In this document: one piece after another, positions 1 through 8,189 of the stretch
Layout: every line of letters starts with the position of its first letter
How positions within the stretch are numbered: the first letter of the stretch is position 1
Source of the DNA: M3007 sp964539805
GTDB lineage: Bacteria > Bacteroidota > Bacteroidia > Chitinophagales > Saprospiraceae
Direction: 5' to 3'
DNA: 54,912 nt
NCBI GenBank assembly: GCA_964539805.1
Contig: CAZIKN010000022.1
Location: forward strand, 1-54,912
Made by a program: the position numbers and the translations under genes
The notes under the pieces: model-generated
Told to the model about the DNA's origin: nothing
The model's input: only the letters and a program-made list of their open reading frames with translations
The model's database searches: none

Positions 1-1
1 C

Positions 2-1216
2 ATGGCAAATATCATCCTTTTTGATTCGGATGCTCGCGGTCACCTACAGCCGCTTACCTCAACTCGCCCCATGGGTGAGTTGCGCCTTGGTATTCTTACC
101 CTTCGGGAAAAATGGGAACGGCGCCTTCGCGGCTCCGCCTCCTACATTACCCAGGAATATTTGCAAACAAAATACCCTATTCATATTGAGGGTGAAAATA
201 TCATTATCAACAGCGGTGTGTTGCCCAATGATCACCTTTGCCGAAAAATAGACGAACTGCGGCCAAGCGAAGCTTTGATTCGCAATGGCGAGCTCATTGC
301 GGCGCGGCTAAGCGAAGGGCAGTTTGAACAATTGCTGGATGATGAAGAAGTACATGCCTTGCAAGGATCAGAACTCAGCGCTGATATCCCAACGGTCACA
401 GTTTCGCGGCTATGGGACCTGACCAGGCTGAATGCTTCTGCCATTACTGATGATTTTCGCATGCTATGCTCTGGCCGGAAATCACAAGCTCTGCCAGAAA
501 GCAATCAAGTAATCGGCCCCATGGAAAACATCTTTTTGGAAGAGGGCGCACGGATAGAGTGCTGCATACTTAACGCCGCCAACGGGCCAATTTATATCGG
601 TAAAAATGCCGAAGTCATGGAAGGCTGCATGCTGCGTGGACCTATTGCCATTGGCCAGGATGCTGTAATCAAAATGGGTGCTAAAATATACGGCCCAACA
701 ACTATTGGGCCCGGCTGTAAAGTGGGCGGAGAAGTGACGCGCAGTATCTTCATAGGCTACTCCAACAAAGCGCACGACGGTTATCTTGGCGATTCTGTTA
801 TCGGCGAATGGTGCAATCTTGGTGCGGATACCAACAATTCCAATTTAAAAAACAATTATTCCGAAGTGAAGCTGTGGGACTATACGACCGATCGTTTTGA
901 GCGAACCGGGCAACAATTCGTAGGGCTGTTTATGGGGGACCACTCCAAATGTGGCATCAACACTATGTTCAACACAGGTACTGTTGTAGGGGTGTTCGCC
1001 AATGTTTTCGGCGCTGGTTACATGCGCAACTTCATTCCCGATTTTTCCTGGGGCGGTACTGATACCCATTACAGAACCTATAAATTAGAAGATGCCTGCG
1101 AAACGGCAAAGGCTGTCCTGCAACGACGTGGCATCAGTTTTACAGATCTCGATCTCGCTGTACTCCGGCAGGTTTTTGAACGCACACAGCCCTACAGGAG
1201 CTGGGATCGTACTTAA
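2..1216 (+). CDS. GlmU-like sugar nucleotidyltransferase / left-handed beta-helix protein
   Basis: A 404-residue protein of the Bacteroidota GlmU-like type (family TIGR03991 as I remember it), thought to act in UDP-GlcNAc synthesis. The N-terminus (about residues 4-35) holds the degenerate nucleotidyltransferase signature with the stretches FDSDAR and PLTSTRP followed by ELRLGILTLREKW, in place of the classical glycine-rich LxxGxGTR loop. From about residue 185 to 300 there are hexapeptide-type repeats (IGKNAEV, IGQDAVIKMGA, IGPGCKVGG) that should fold into a left-handed beta helix, as in the acetyltransferase half of GlmU. The ATG lies at the second base of the window, so upstream context is missing, but the alignment-like start MANIILFD fits the family. 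The next gene follows after 26 bases on the same strand and may be co-transcribed. Whether both GlmU activities are present cannot be read from sequence alone. Confidence 0.85.
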   Translation: MANIILFDSDARGHLQPLTSTRPMGELRLGILTLREKWERRLRGSASYITQEYLQTKYPIHIEGENIIINSGVLPNDHLCRKIDELRPSEALIRNGELIAARLSEGQFEQLLDDEEVHALQGSELSADIPTVTVSRLWDLTRLNASAITDDFRMLCSGRKSQALPESNQVIGPMENIFLEEGARIECCILNAANGPIYIGKNAEVMEGCMLRGPIAIGQDAVIKMGAKIYGPTTIGPGCKVGGEVTRSIFIGYSNKAHDGYLGDSVIGEWCNLGADTNNSNLKNNYSEVKLWDYTTDRFERTGQQFVGLFMGDHSKCGINTMFNTGTVVGVFANVFGAGYMRNFIPDFSWGGTDTHYRTYKLEDACETAKAVLQRRGISFTDLDLAVLRQVFERTQPYRSWDRT

Positions 1217-1242
1217 GCCGGCTACCAGGCTCAGCTTTTATT

Positions 1243-2250
1243 ATGCCAGTCATATCCCATTCTTCATTCCCGGGTGCAAAGCCTTGGCATTACAACGGCC
1301 ATTTGCAAACATTGATCCCCGGCATTTTCAGGCGTGTAGAAGGCATCAGCTACACCCGTGAACGCATATTTACCCCTGATGATGATTTTTTGGACTTAGA
1401 TTGGATCCTAAACGGACATGATCGCCTTGTGGTGCTTACCCACGGATTAGAAGGCAGCACCGACCGCCAGTATATGCGCGGGGCAGCCAAGGTATTCAGG
1501 GACAATGGCTGGGATGTATTAGCCTGGAACTGCCGCTCCTGCTCCGGCGAAATGAACCGGGCTTTCCGATTATACCACCATGGTGATACGCTGGATATAA
1601 GCTTAGTCATTGAGCACGCATTGGCTAAAGGAAAGTACAAAAAGGTCAGTATGCTGGGATTTAGTATGGGTGCCAACATTACCATGAAATATTTAGGAAC
1701 CAAGGGGGGAGATGTACCCAAAGAACTATGCGCTGCCGTAGTGTTCTCTGCGCCCTGTGATCTTGAGCCCGCTTCCAATGCCCTTGATCATTGGGCCAAT
1801 ACCCTCTACAGGGTCAAGTTTACCCGTGCATTGGTCAAAAAAATAAAAATAAAAGCTGATTTGTTTCCAGGCCGGCTTGACCTCTCCAAACTGACACAAG
1901 TAAAGCGCTGGCGTGATTTTGATGAATGGTTCAGCGCACCTATATGTGGCTATCAAGATGCTGATGAGTTTTATCAAAATTCCTCAGCTAAGTTTTTTAT
2001 TCCGGGCATCCGGGTGCCCACGCTTTTGGTAAATGCCCTGAATGATCCTATTCTAACACCTGAATGTATGCCCATTGATTTGGCGCACAAGCACCCATTT
2101 TTTTATTTGGAGACCCCGGAAGGAGGTGGACATTGTGGATTTATGGGGAAAGATGATGCGGAGCTGGCCTGGTCAGAAAAAAGATCGCTGGAGTTTATTT
2201 CCGCCCACCTGTCCTCCCCCCCTCAACCCACGGTTTCAACCGTGGGTTGA
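1243..2250 (+). CDS. YheT-family alpha/beta hydrolase
   Basis: A 335-residue alpha/beta-hydrolase of the YheT/EMB8 type, whose members are putative esterases with poorly known substrates. The nucleophile elbow GFSMGAN places Ser141. The likely acid is Asp268 in NALNDPI and the likely base is His297 in GGHCGF, so the catalytic triad is complete. The N-terminal segment with WHYNGHLQTLIP is typical of the family. No signal peptide is visible, so it is probably cytoplasmic. It follows the GlmU-like gene closely. The last 11 or so residues (PPQPTVSTVG) are encoded by a palindromic repeat that has fused with the gene end, and the stop codon lies inside the repeat, so the native C-terminus was probably a little shorter or different. 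Confidence 0.88.
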   Translation: MPVISHSSFPGAKPWHYNGHLQTLIPGIFRRVEGISYTRERIFTPDDDFLDLDWILNGHDRLVVLTHGLEGSTDRQYMRGAAKVFRDNGWDVLAWNCRSCSGEMNRAFRLYHHGDTLDISLVIEHALAKGKYKKVSMLGFSMGANITMKYLGTKGGDVPKELCAAVVFSAPCDLEPASNALDHWANTLYRVKFTRALVKKIKIKADLFPGRLDLSKLTQVKRWRDFDEWFSAPICGYQDADEFYQNSSAKFFIPGIRVPTLLVNALNDPILTPECMPIDLAHKHPFFYLETPEGGGHCGFMGKDDAELAWSEKRSLEFISAHLSSPPQPTVSTVG

Positions 2251-2338
2251 GGGGGGGGACAGGCAGACAGCCCACGGTTCCAACCATGGGTTGTTGAGCG
2301 TTCCCACCAAGCCCACGGTTGAAACCGTGGGTTGAGGG
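2215..2338. repeat. Cluster of three REP-like palindromes (CCCACGGTT…AACCGTGGG)
   Basis: Three palindromic copies lie between two convergent genes. Copy 1 (about 2215-2258) is an almost perfect inverted repeat with about a 20-bp stem: a C-rich arm, then CTCAACCCACGGTT, a 2-nt centre, AACCGTGGGTTGAG and a G-rich arm. Copy 2 (2271-2293) is degenerate (CCACGGTTCC…CCATGGG). Copy 3 (2312-2338) again has CCCACGGTTGAAACCGTGGG. The copies could form hairpins on either strand and lie between the stop codons of the YheT gene and the RND pump gene, where they may act as terminators or 3'-end protectors. Copy 1 overlaps the end of the YheT coding region. The family assignment as REP-like is an inference from form only. 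Confidence 0.85.
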
Positions 2339-2352
2339 AGCTTGCCCTGAGC

Positions 2353-5300
2353 TTATACCTTGTGTTCCCACCAATTTTTTACGCGCCAGCCCAGCAAATA
2401 CATTACCGGAAGAATAACCAGCGTGATAAAGGTGGCAAAACCAAGGCCAAAGATGATGGTCCAGGAAAGCGGCCCCCAGAATGCAACAGAATCACCACCA
2501 AGGTAAATTTTTGGATCTCCTGATGCAAAAAGGCTGTAAAAATCAATATTGAACCCAATAGCCAATGGTATAAGGCCTAAAATGGCCGCTGTAGCGGTTA
2601 ATAGTACTGGCGTCATACGAATACGTCCGGCCTCTACTATGGCTTCGCGTACACCCGTGCCAGCATGCCGTAATATATCGGTGTATTCTACCAGCAATAT
2701 CCCATTTCGCACCACAATACCGGCCAAGGCTACAATACCTACCCCAGCCATGATGACCGAAAAGTCCATGTTAAAGATGGCCATACCCAACAGAACACCT
2801 ATGATACTGAACACCACCTCAGTCATGATAATGAGTGTTTTGCCAATAGAGTTGAACTGTGTGATCAGGATCAGCAAGATGATAAAGATTGAGATCAACA
2901 AAGAGCGTCCCAAGAAACTGGCGGCATCAATAAATTCCTTGTCTTCTCCTGCAAAGCCCACGGTCACACCGTCAGTCTGCGGATAAGTGGCAATGGCAGC
3001 CTTCACTTTATTGATTACGTCAGTCTGGCTTGTTTGGTATTCGGCTGTTATATTGGATGAAATGGTGACAATGCGCGTTTGATCCAAACGGCGAATGCCG
3101 CCATAGGTAGTGGTGTACTTGATATTGGCCAAAGAAGCCATTGGCACAGATCGCAGTACACCTCCCATATTCATATCCCGGAAGGTGATATTCAGGTTCT
3201 CTACACTATTGATGTTTTCTCGTTGTTCGGGTTTCAGGCGGATATTAACCGGTATTTCATCTTCACCGTCCTTAAACTTGGTCGCTTCTTTGCCCAAAAT
3301 AGCGGTACGGAATTCAGAACCGATTTGTACTGTTGAAATTCCCTCACGATTGGCACGATCACGGTCAATCTCAACATTTATCTCAGGTTTGGACACAATC
3401 AGGTCACTGCGGAGCTCTTCTACTCCGGCAATATTGCAGGAGTCAAGGAACCTTTTTACATCCGTTGATACCTTAATCAGTTGTTTGAAATCATCGCCGC
3501 GAATTTCCACTGAAACAGGTTTGGGGGTTGGAGGGCCGCCCTGCTCTTGATCTACCACAATTTCAGCACCGGGTATGATGCCTTTAGTGGCTTCCCGAAT
3601 TTTGTCCATGTAGTCTTTGGTATTAACCCCATTGCGTTGGCCATATTCGACAAAGGCCACGCCAACTTTGCCTTTGTTGGAGGTGGTAGAGCGGTCAAAC
3701 TGGTCCTCAGATGCTCCCAATGCCACATTGGAAATGATGGATTCTACAATAGGGTTGTTTTCGCCAAGAACCTCGGTCACTTTTTGTTCCACGACCTTCG
3801 TCAGCGAATCCGTAACGGTAATTTCCGTACCGACTGGCAGCGTCAGGTAAACAAAAATAAAATTGGGGTCAGCTTTGGGGAACAGTACTATGTTGCGTTT
3901 GCCTGATACAAAAAAGACGAAGGAAAAAACCAACAGGCCCAGTACAAAAACCATCATGGTCCAGGGGCGATCCAATGCAAAATTCAAGAAATGAGCATAA
4001 GCGCGTTGGGCCGCCGGCCAACCGTTTTTTTGGAACCAACGCACTGCTTTTTCCAAAACAAAACGATAGAATGCGACAAACAACCCAATAAAAACTAACA
4101 TATTACCCATGAACAGGTTTCCGTTGGCATAAAAATACACGGTAGAAAGCCCGAACAGAGCATAGCCCAAAATGGTGCGCCGGCGTTTTTTCACCGGATC
4201 CAACTCTCGGCCTTCGCGTTTGGCATCACCCATAAACCAAACGGCAAAAACTGGGTTGATAACATATGCTACCAACAGTGATGCTGTAAGGGTTATAATC
4301 ACAGTCACAGGGAGATAATGCATAAATTTCCCAAATATACCGCCCCAAAAAACCAATGGGAAGAAAGGAGCCAAAGTAGTTGCCGTGCCGCTTAATACAG
4401 GTAAAAAAACTTCTCCTGCGGCCTTTTTAGCCGCCTGTATGATGTTTAGGCTTTTATCTTCATGGTAAATGCGGTGTGTATTTTCAATGACCACAATAGC
4501 ATCATCCACCACGATACCCAAGGCCAATAAAAAGGCAAATAATACGATAAAGTTGAGCGTAAAGCCTAAACTGGGCAAGACCATAAAAGCAATACACATG
4601 GATAATGGCACAGAGAGTGCAACAAATATGGCATCTGTGGCGCCCATGAAAAACATGAGGATGAACGTGACCAAAATAAAGCCTATGATAATGGTATTGA
4701 TCAGGTCGTGAAGGGTAACACGTGTAGCGCGGCTTTGGTCTCCCGTAATGCTTACTTCAAGATTGGGCGGGAAATTATTGGCTTTCATCTCATCCACAAG
4801 CGTCTTTATTTTGTCCGAAGCGGCAATCAGGTTCTCTCCTGTGCGCTTGATCACATTGAGCGAGATGACATTCCGGCCATTCAAGCGGCTGAAGCTCTCC
4901 TGTTCCTTATGGCCCATGCGCACATCCGCCACATCCTTGAGGTATAGCATGGCACCAGACTGGGAAGCAATAATAATGTTTTTGATTTGTTCAACATCTT
5001 TGAAATCCCCGCGGATGGACACCGAACGGGTCATGCCGCCAATATCCACATTCCCGGCTGAAATGGTCATGTTTTCAAACATAAGGGCGTTTTCAATATC
5101 CCGAAAAGTCAGGCTTGCCGCTGCCATTTTGTACTTGTCCACATCAATTTGCACCTCTTTTTCCAATGCCCCAATCAGGTCAACCCGTGTGATCTCCCGC
5201 ATCTCCTCAATGCGATCCTTCAGGTCATCTGCATAATCTTTGAGCTTATCCAGACTAAAATCACCCGCTACGTTCACACTCATAATTGGAATTTCAGAGA

Positions 5301-5709
5301 TGTCAAACTCTGTTATGGTAGGATCATCCAAGAGGTCCTGCGGCAAATCACGCTTGGCCTTGTCCACCGCGTCTTTTACCTTTTGCTTGCACAACACCAC
5401 ATCCAAACTGGTGTTGAACTCCACGATGATGTTGGAAAAATCCTGAACAGAAGATGATTTTACTTTTTCCACACCCGTGATACCCTTCAACTGCTTCTCA
5501 ATGGGTTTGGTAACCAATTGCTCAATATCACTTGGGCTTGCTCCCGGATAAATGGTAGTCACAAAAATTTGAGGCACGGTCACATCCGGGAATTGCTCTT
5601 TTGGCAGGGCATTGTAGGCCATAATACCAGCCAAGGTAATAAACACCGTAATGATAAACACCGAGGTGCGATTATCAATGGACCAGTTGGTAAGTTTAAA
5701 TTCTTTCAT
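2353..5709 (-). CDS. RND-family efflux pump inner-membrane subunit (AcrB/CusA-like)
   Basis: An 1118-residue RND transporter that should export drugs or other amphiphiles by proton antiport, working with the membrane fusion protein and TolC protein encoded upstream in the same operon. TM1 is at about residues 15-33 and is followed by the porter-domain signature ending in QFPDVTVPQI. The proton-relay pair is visible as Asp402-Asp403 in GIVVDDAIVVIENTHR of TM4. TM5-TM6 follow at about 435-495. Two further hydrophobic segments, at about 512-530 and 534-552, lie before the normal TM7 (about 583-601), and this makes the protein longer than the usual 1030-1050 residues. The second half repeats the porter and membrane pattern and ends with a basic tail. 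The start ATG fits the family (MKEFKLTNWSIDN). It is the last gene of the minus-strand operon, 122 bases after the GNAT gene. The exact substrate is unknown. Confidence 0.93.
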   Translation of the reverse strand: MKEFKLTNWSIDNRTSVFIITVFITLAGIMAYNALPKEQFPDVTVPQIFVTTIYPGASPSDIEQLVTKPIEKQLKGITGVEKVKSSSVQDFSNIIVEFNTSLDVVLCKQKVKDAVDKAKRDLPQDLLDDPTITEFDISEIPIMSVNVAGDFSLDKLKDYADDLKDRIEEMREITRVDLIGALEKEVQIDVDKYKMAAASLTFRDIENALMFENMTISAGNVDIGGMTRSVSIRGDFKDVEQIKNIIIASQSGAMLYLKDVADVRMGHKEQESFSRLNGRNVISLNVIKRTGENLIAASDKIKTLVDEMKANNFPPNLEVSITGDQSRATRVTLHDLINTIIIGFILVTFILMFFMGATDAIFVALSVPLSMCIAFMVLPSLGFTLNFIVLFAFLLALGIVVDDAIVVIENTHRIYHEDKSLNIIQAAKKAAGEVFLPVLSGTATTLAPFFPLVFWGGIFGKFMHYLPVTVIITLTASLLVAYVINPVFAVWFMGDAKREGRELDPVKKRRRTILGYALFGLSTVYFYANGNLFMGNMLVFIGLFVAFYRFVLEKAVRWFQKNGWPAAQRAYAHFLNFALDRPWTMMVFVLGLLVFSFVFFVSGKRNIVLFPKADPNFIFVYLTLPVGTEITVTDSLTKVVEQKVTEVLGENNPIVESIISNVALGASEDQFDRSTTSNKGKVGVAFVEYGQRNGVNTKDYMDKIREATKGIIPGAEIVVDQEQGGPPTPKPVSVEIRGDDFKQLIKVSTDVKRFLDSCNIAGVEELRSDLIVSKPEINVEIDRDRANREGISTVQIGSEFRTAILGKEATKFKDGEDEIPVNIRLKPEQRENINSVENLNITFRDMNMGGVLRSVPMASLANIKYTTTYGGIRRLDQTRIVTISSNITAEYQTSQTDVINKVKAAIATYPQTDGVTVGFAGEDKEFIDAASFLGRSLLISIFIILLILITQFNSIGKTLIIMTEVVFSIIGVLLGMAIFNMDFSVIMAGVGIVALAGIVVRNGILLVEYTDILRHAGTGVREAIVEAGRIRMTPVLLTATAAILGLIPLAIGFNIDFYSLFASGDPKIYLGGDSVAFWGPLSWTIIFGLGFATFITLVILPVMYLLGWRVKNWWEHKV

Positions 5710-5744
5710 GCTATTGTTGATTTGACTAGCTTTTAGTATTAATT

Positions 5745-5760
5745 ACTGTTTTGAAACAGT
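5745..5760. promoter_or_regulatory. Perfect 16-bp palindrome upstream of the RND gene
   Basis: ACTGTTT-TG-AAACAGT is a perfect inverted repeat with a 2-nt centre. It sits 35 bases upstream of the RND start codon, in the 122-base gap between the GNAT and RND genes. Size and position fit a repressor operator, for example for the TetR-type regulator at the head of this operon, or an internal promoter site. No second copy was found near the tetR gene, so the link to that regulator is only a guess. Confidence 0.35.
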
Positions 5761-5831
5761 GCTTTTGGAAGAAAATCGCTTCCCTGATGTTTGGAGTAAA
5801 CTATCTTATGGGCTCATGAGGCTTGCGGCAT

Positions 5832-6275
5832 TTAGCCATTTTCCCAGTGGTACCAGTTCACATCAGTTCCCAGTTCAAATCCTGTTGATGGATAGAGCTG
5901 GTTGCCGATGTCGTTTGACTTTGCGGTTTCGAGCATTACTTCACAGGCATCTGTGTCCCGGGCAAGCTGTTTGGCCCGCTCCAAAAGTTGTTTGGATATG
6001 CCTTTGCCCCGATGCTCAGGTGCCACAAACAAATCATTCAACAACCAGAGCCGCTTCATGCGGGTGGAGGAAAATATGGGATAAAGCTGGGTAAACCCAA
6101 GCGCCTTCTCGCCTTCATAGGCCATATAAATGATTGATTCGCTGCGCTCTATCCTTTCTTTTAAGAAGTTTTTTGCTCCAATAGGATCTGCCTTTTTTTG
6201 ATAAAAGGCCCGATATGCTTCAAAAAGATCAGTTAGGGCATCCAAGTCTGTCAAACTTGCGGTTCTGATATCCAT
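5832..6275 (-). CDS. GNAT-family N-acetyltransferase
   Basis: A 147-residue GCN5-related N-acetyltransferase. The acetyl-CoA binding motif A is clear: LFVAPEHRGKGISKQLLE at about residues 85-102 (Q/RxxGxG type). It is preceded by the beta-strand WLLNDL and followed by a C-terminal YPSTGFEL, typical of the fold. The protein fills a single GNAT domain and has no membrane segment, so it is cytoplasmic. It starts 10 bases after the stop of the PaiB-like gene and is followed by the RND pump gene, so it is almost certainly part of the efflux operon. A role in acetylating a toxic amine or drug that the pump handles is possible but is inference. It is too diverged for me to call it a PaiA orthologue. 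Confidence 0.88.
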   Translation of the reverse strand: MDIRTASLTDLDALTDLFEAYRAFYQKKADPIGAKNFLKERIERSESIIYMAYEGEKALGFTQLYPIFSSTRMKRLWLLNDLFVAPEHRGKGISKQLLERAKQLARDTDACEVMLETAKSNDIGNQLYPSTGFELGTDVNWYHWENG

Positions 6276-6285
6276 TTTATTTGTT

Positions 6286-6888
6286 TTAGGTTTTCATCAT
6301 TTCTCCGATCATTCTGGCACTGGCATCTTCACTTTGCAACAAATGCTCCATGACGTTTTGGCGGTCTCGCTCAGTTTTATTTTGACTGAGTTTGTACTTG
6401 GCCTCCAATTTTGTTACGGTCATTTCAAATGCCACAATGCCTTTTATCATTGCTTTTTTATATTCCTCCGGAAGAGTTCCCCATTGTACAAGATATTGAC
6501 TTTCATACGTTTGCATCTGTTTTTCCAGAATATGAAACGCTTCGTCTTCCTGATGTACAAGGCGGGTAGAACCATAAGCGTGTACCGCTACATAATTCCA
6601 GGTAGGCACATTTAGTTGCTTTTCGTACAGGCTTGGAGATACATAGGCATGGGGTTCTGAAAAAATCACCAAGACCGTTTGGGCCTCAAGGTTTTCCCAT
6701 TGCGGGTTCTTACGCGCAAAATGCCCATAAATCATCAAGGATTGATCTGCTTGTTCCACAACTAAAGGCAGGTGAGAGGCAAAGGGTGAGTTTTCCACCC
6801 ATGTGATCATGGTGGCAAAATTGAACCTTTGCATAAAAGCCAAAGGCTCGGCACTGCCCTGATGTGCAAAATGATCGGGGATGTACAT
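6286..6888 (-). CDS. PaiB-like FMN-binding split-barrel protein
   Basis: A 200-residue protein of the PaiB / FMN_bind_2 family. The start MYIPDHFA, the segment FATMITW with SHLPLVV, and PTWNYVAVHAYG in the middle are typical family landmarks. The family has a flavin-reductase-like split barrel. In Bacillus subtilis PaiB is encoded next to the acetyltransferase PaiA and was described as a negative regulator of protease and sporulation genes. The gene lies 2 bases downstream of the membrane fusion protein gene and 10 bases upstream of the GNAT gene, so all are translated from one operon. The PaiB-GNAT order mirrors a paiAB-like pair placed inside an efflux operon. A catalytic or regulatory role here is unknown. 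Confidence 0.87.
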   Translation of the reverse strand: MYIPDHFAHQGSAEPLAFMQRFNFATMITWVENSPFASHLPLVVEQADQSLMIYGHFARKNPQWENLEAQTVLVIFSEPHAYVSPSLYEKQLNVPTWNYVAVHAYGSTRLVHQEDEAFHILEKQMQTYESQYLVQWGTLPEEYKKAMIKGIVAFEMTVTKLEAKYKLSQNKTERDRQNVMEHLLQSEDASARMIGEMMKT

Positions 6889-6890
6889 TA

Positions 6891-8015
6891 TTAGAAGCTA
6901 ATGGCTTCGCCGTTGTTTACATCCTGAAAACCTGTAGATATAACCCAGTCTCCTTTTTTCAAGCCGCTCAAAATCTCCACCTGGCCATTATAGTTTTGGC
7001 CTTGCTTGATGTTTATTTTTTTGGCATTTGCCTGTTTGTCGCCTGTTTTTTCGGCAATCAGGACAAAATCTCCGTCTTGAGCACTCTGGATCAGGTTGAC
7101 CGGTATGGTAATGGCATTAGCGTTTTGATAATCAATGATTTTCATTACAGCTACCTGATTGGCGCTGTATCCGCTGCCGGGCAGAGCGCACTCCACTGTA
7201 AAGGTACGGGTCATCGGATTGATGCTTTTGCTCACGTAAGTAATGGTAGTGGTGATTTCTTTGTTCAAATCGGGAAACATCACTTGTACGCGGTCACCCT
7301 TTTTAACTTTGGCTGCATAAGCCTCTGTGACATCGCCTTTTATTTTTAAATTGCTGAGATTCAATATATTGCACAAAGGCATACCAGGTGCTATGGCTTG
7401 GCCCACTTTGAGCATGACCATGTCAACCGTTCCGCTTTGAGGGGCATATATCTTGGTCATATTCCATTGTTCCTTTATGGTGGCTATGCTGCGCTCAATA
7501 CTTTCTTTAGCACTTTTAGCTTGAATGTATTGTATTTCAGTGCCGATTTTTTGGTCCCAAAGGCCCTTTTGACGGTTATATACATCCGTGGCGGTAGCCA
7601 ATTGGCCTTCCAATTCGGCCAATGATTTGAGCAATACGGCATCATCAACTTCTGCCAGCAATTGGCCACGGCTAACATTATCACCATTTTTGATCAGGAT
7701 ACGCTTGAGTGCGCCGGGCATTTTTGCGGTAGCCATTACACTTTCGTCTGCGTCCACTTTGCCTTGCAGATCAATATAATGGCGGAAAGGTGCCACGGTA
7801 ATTTCGGTCAATCCTACCGTTTTGACTTTTCTAACTGCTGGTTTACCGGCATTCAGTTGTTGTTCCAATGCTGATATTTGCTGTTCCAATTGCGTTTTTT
7901 GGTCTTTTAAGGCCGCGAGCTGAGTTGCTGGGTCTTTTGCGCTATCGCCGCCGCAGGCAAACAGCGTAAGCATAAGGGCGATACCAGAAATTTGGAGGAG
8001 AAATTTGTGTGTCAT
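6891..8015 (-). CDS. RND efflux periplasmic adaptor (membrane fusion protein), lipoprotein
   Basis: A 374-residue HlyD/AcrA-type adaptor linking the RND pump to the outer-membrane TolC protein. It starts with a lipoprotein signal: a hydrophobic stretch ending in LFACGG, so Cys21 should be lipidated. A short coiled coil (about 30-60) is followed by the barrel-sandwich hybrid with the lipoyl-like halves PGALKRILIKNGDNVSRGQ and TVDMVMLKVGQAI on either side of an alpha-helical hairpin, then beta-barrel and membrane-proximal domains. It lies between the TolC gene and the PaiB-like gene, with a palindromic repeat array upstream of its start codon. Adaptor function is well supported; the substrate is not. 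Confidence 0.92.
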   Translation of the reverse strand: MTHKFLLQISGIALMLTLFACGGDSAKDPATQLAALKDQKTQLEQQISALEQQLNAGKPAVRKVKTVGLTEITVAPFRHYIDLQGKVDADESVMATAKMPGALKRILIKNGDNVSRGQLLAEVDDAVLLKSLAELEGQLATATDVYNRQKGLWDQKIGTEIQYIQAKSAKESIERSIATIKEQWNMTKIYAPQSGTVDMVMLKVGQAIAPGMPLCNILNLSNLKIKGDVTEAYAAKVKKGDRVQVMFPDLNKEITTTITYVSKSINPMTRTFTVECALPGSGYSANQVAVMKIIDYQNANAITIPVNLIQSAQDGDFVLIAEKTGDKQANAKKINIKQGQNYNGQVEILSGLKKGDWVISTGFQDVNNGEAISF

Positions 8016-8021
8016 ATCAAA

Positions 8022-8189
8022 AGTAAATCGAAACTCCCGTTTCGATGGGTTTAAGTTAAGTAAATCGAAACTCCCGTTTCGGTAGTTTAAGTTAAGTAAA
8101 TCGAAACTTCTGTTTCGATGGGTTTAAGCAGATCAAAGCTTCCGTTTCGATAGGTTTAATCTTTGATCGAAACGGAGTTTCGATTTACT
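8022..8189. repeat. Tandem array of five short palindromic units (36-37-nt period)
   Basis: Four direct copies start at about 8022, 8059, 8095 and 8131, and a fifth copy in inverted orientation lies at 8162-8188. Each unit contains ATCGAAACTCCCGTTTCGAT or a variant, an inverted repeat with an 8-bp stem and 4-nt loop, followed by a GGGTTTAAG-type linker. Copies 1 and 2 are nearly identical, while 3 and 4 have point changes. The array fills the whole gap between the TolC stop codon and the adaptor start codon inside an operon, and its last unit overlaps the TolC stop codon. In RNA it would form up to five small hairpins ahead of the adaptor gene. Confidence 0.9.

Noticed and set aside
845..1069. 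74-codon minus-strand frame within the GlmU-like gene
   Set aside because: It lies wholly inside a confident gene and shows no family features.
8022..8189. Possible CRISPR array
   Set aside because: Units differ little and the linkers are themselves repeated; there are no distinct spacers of constant length.
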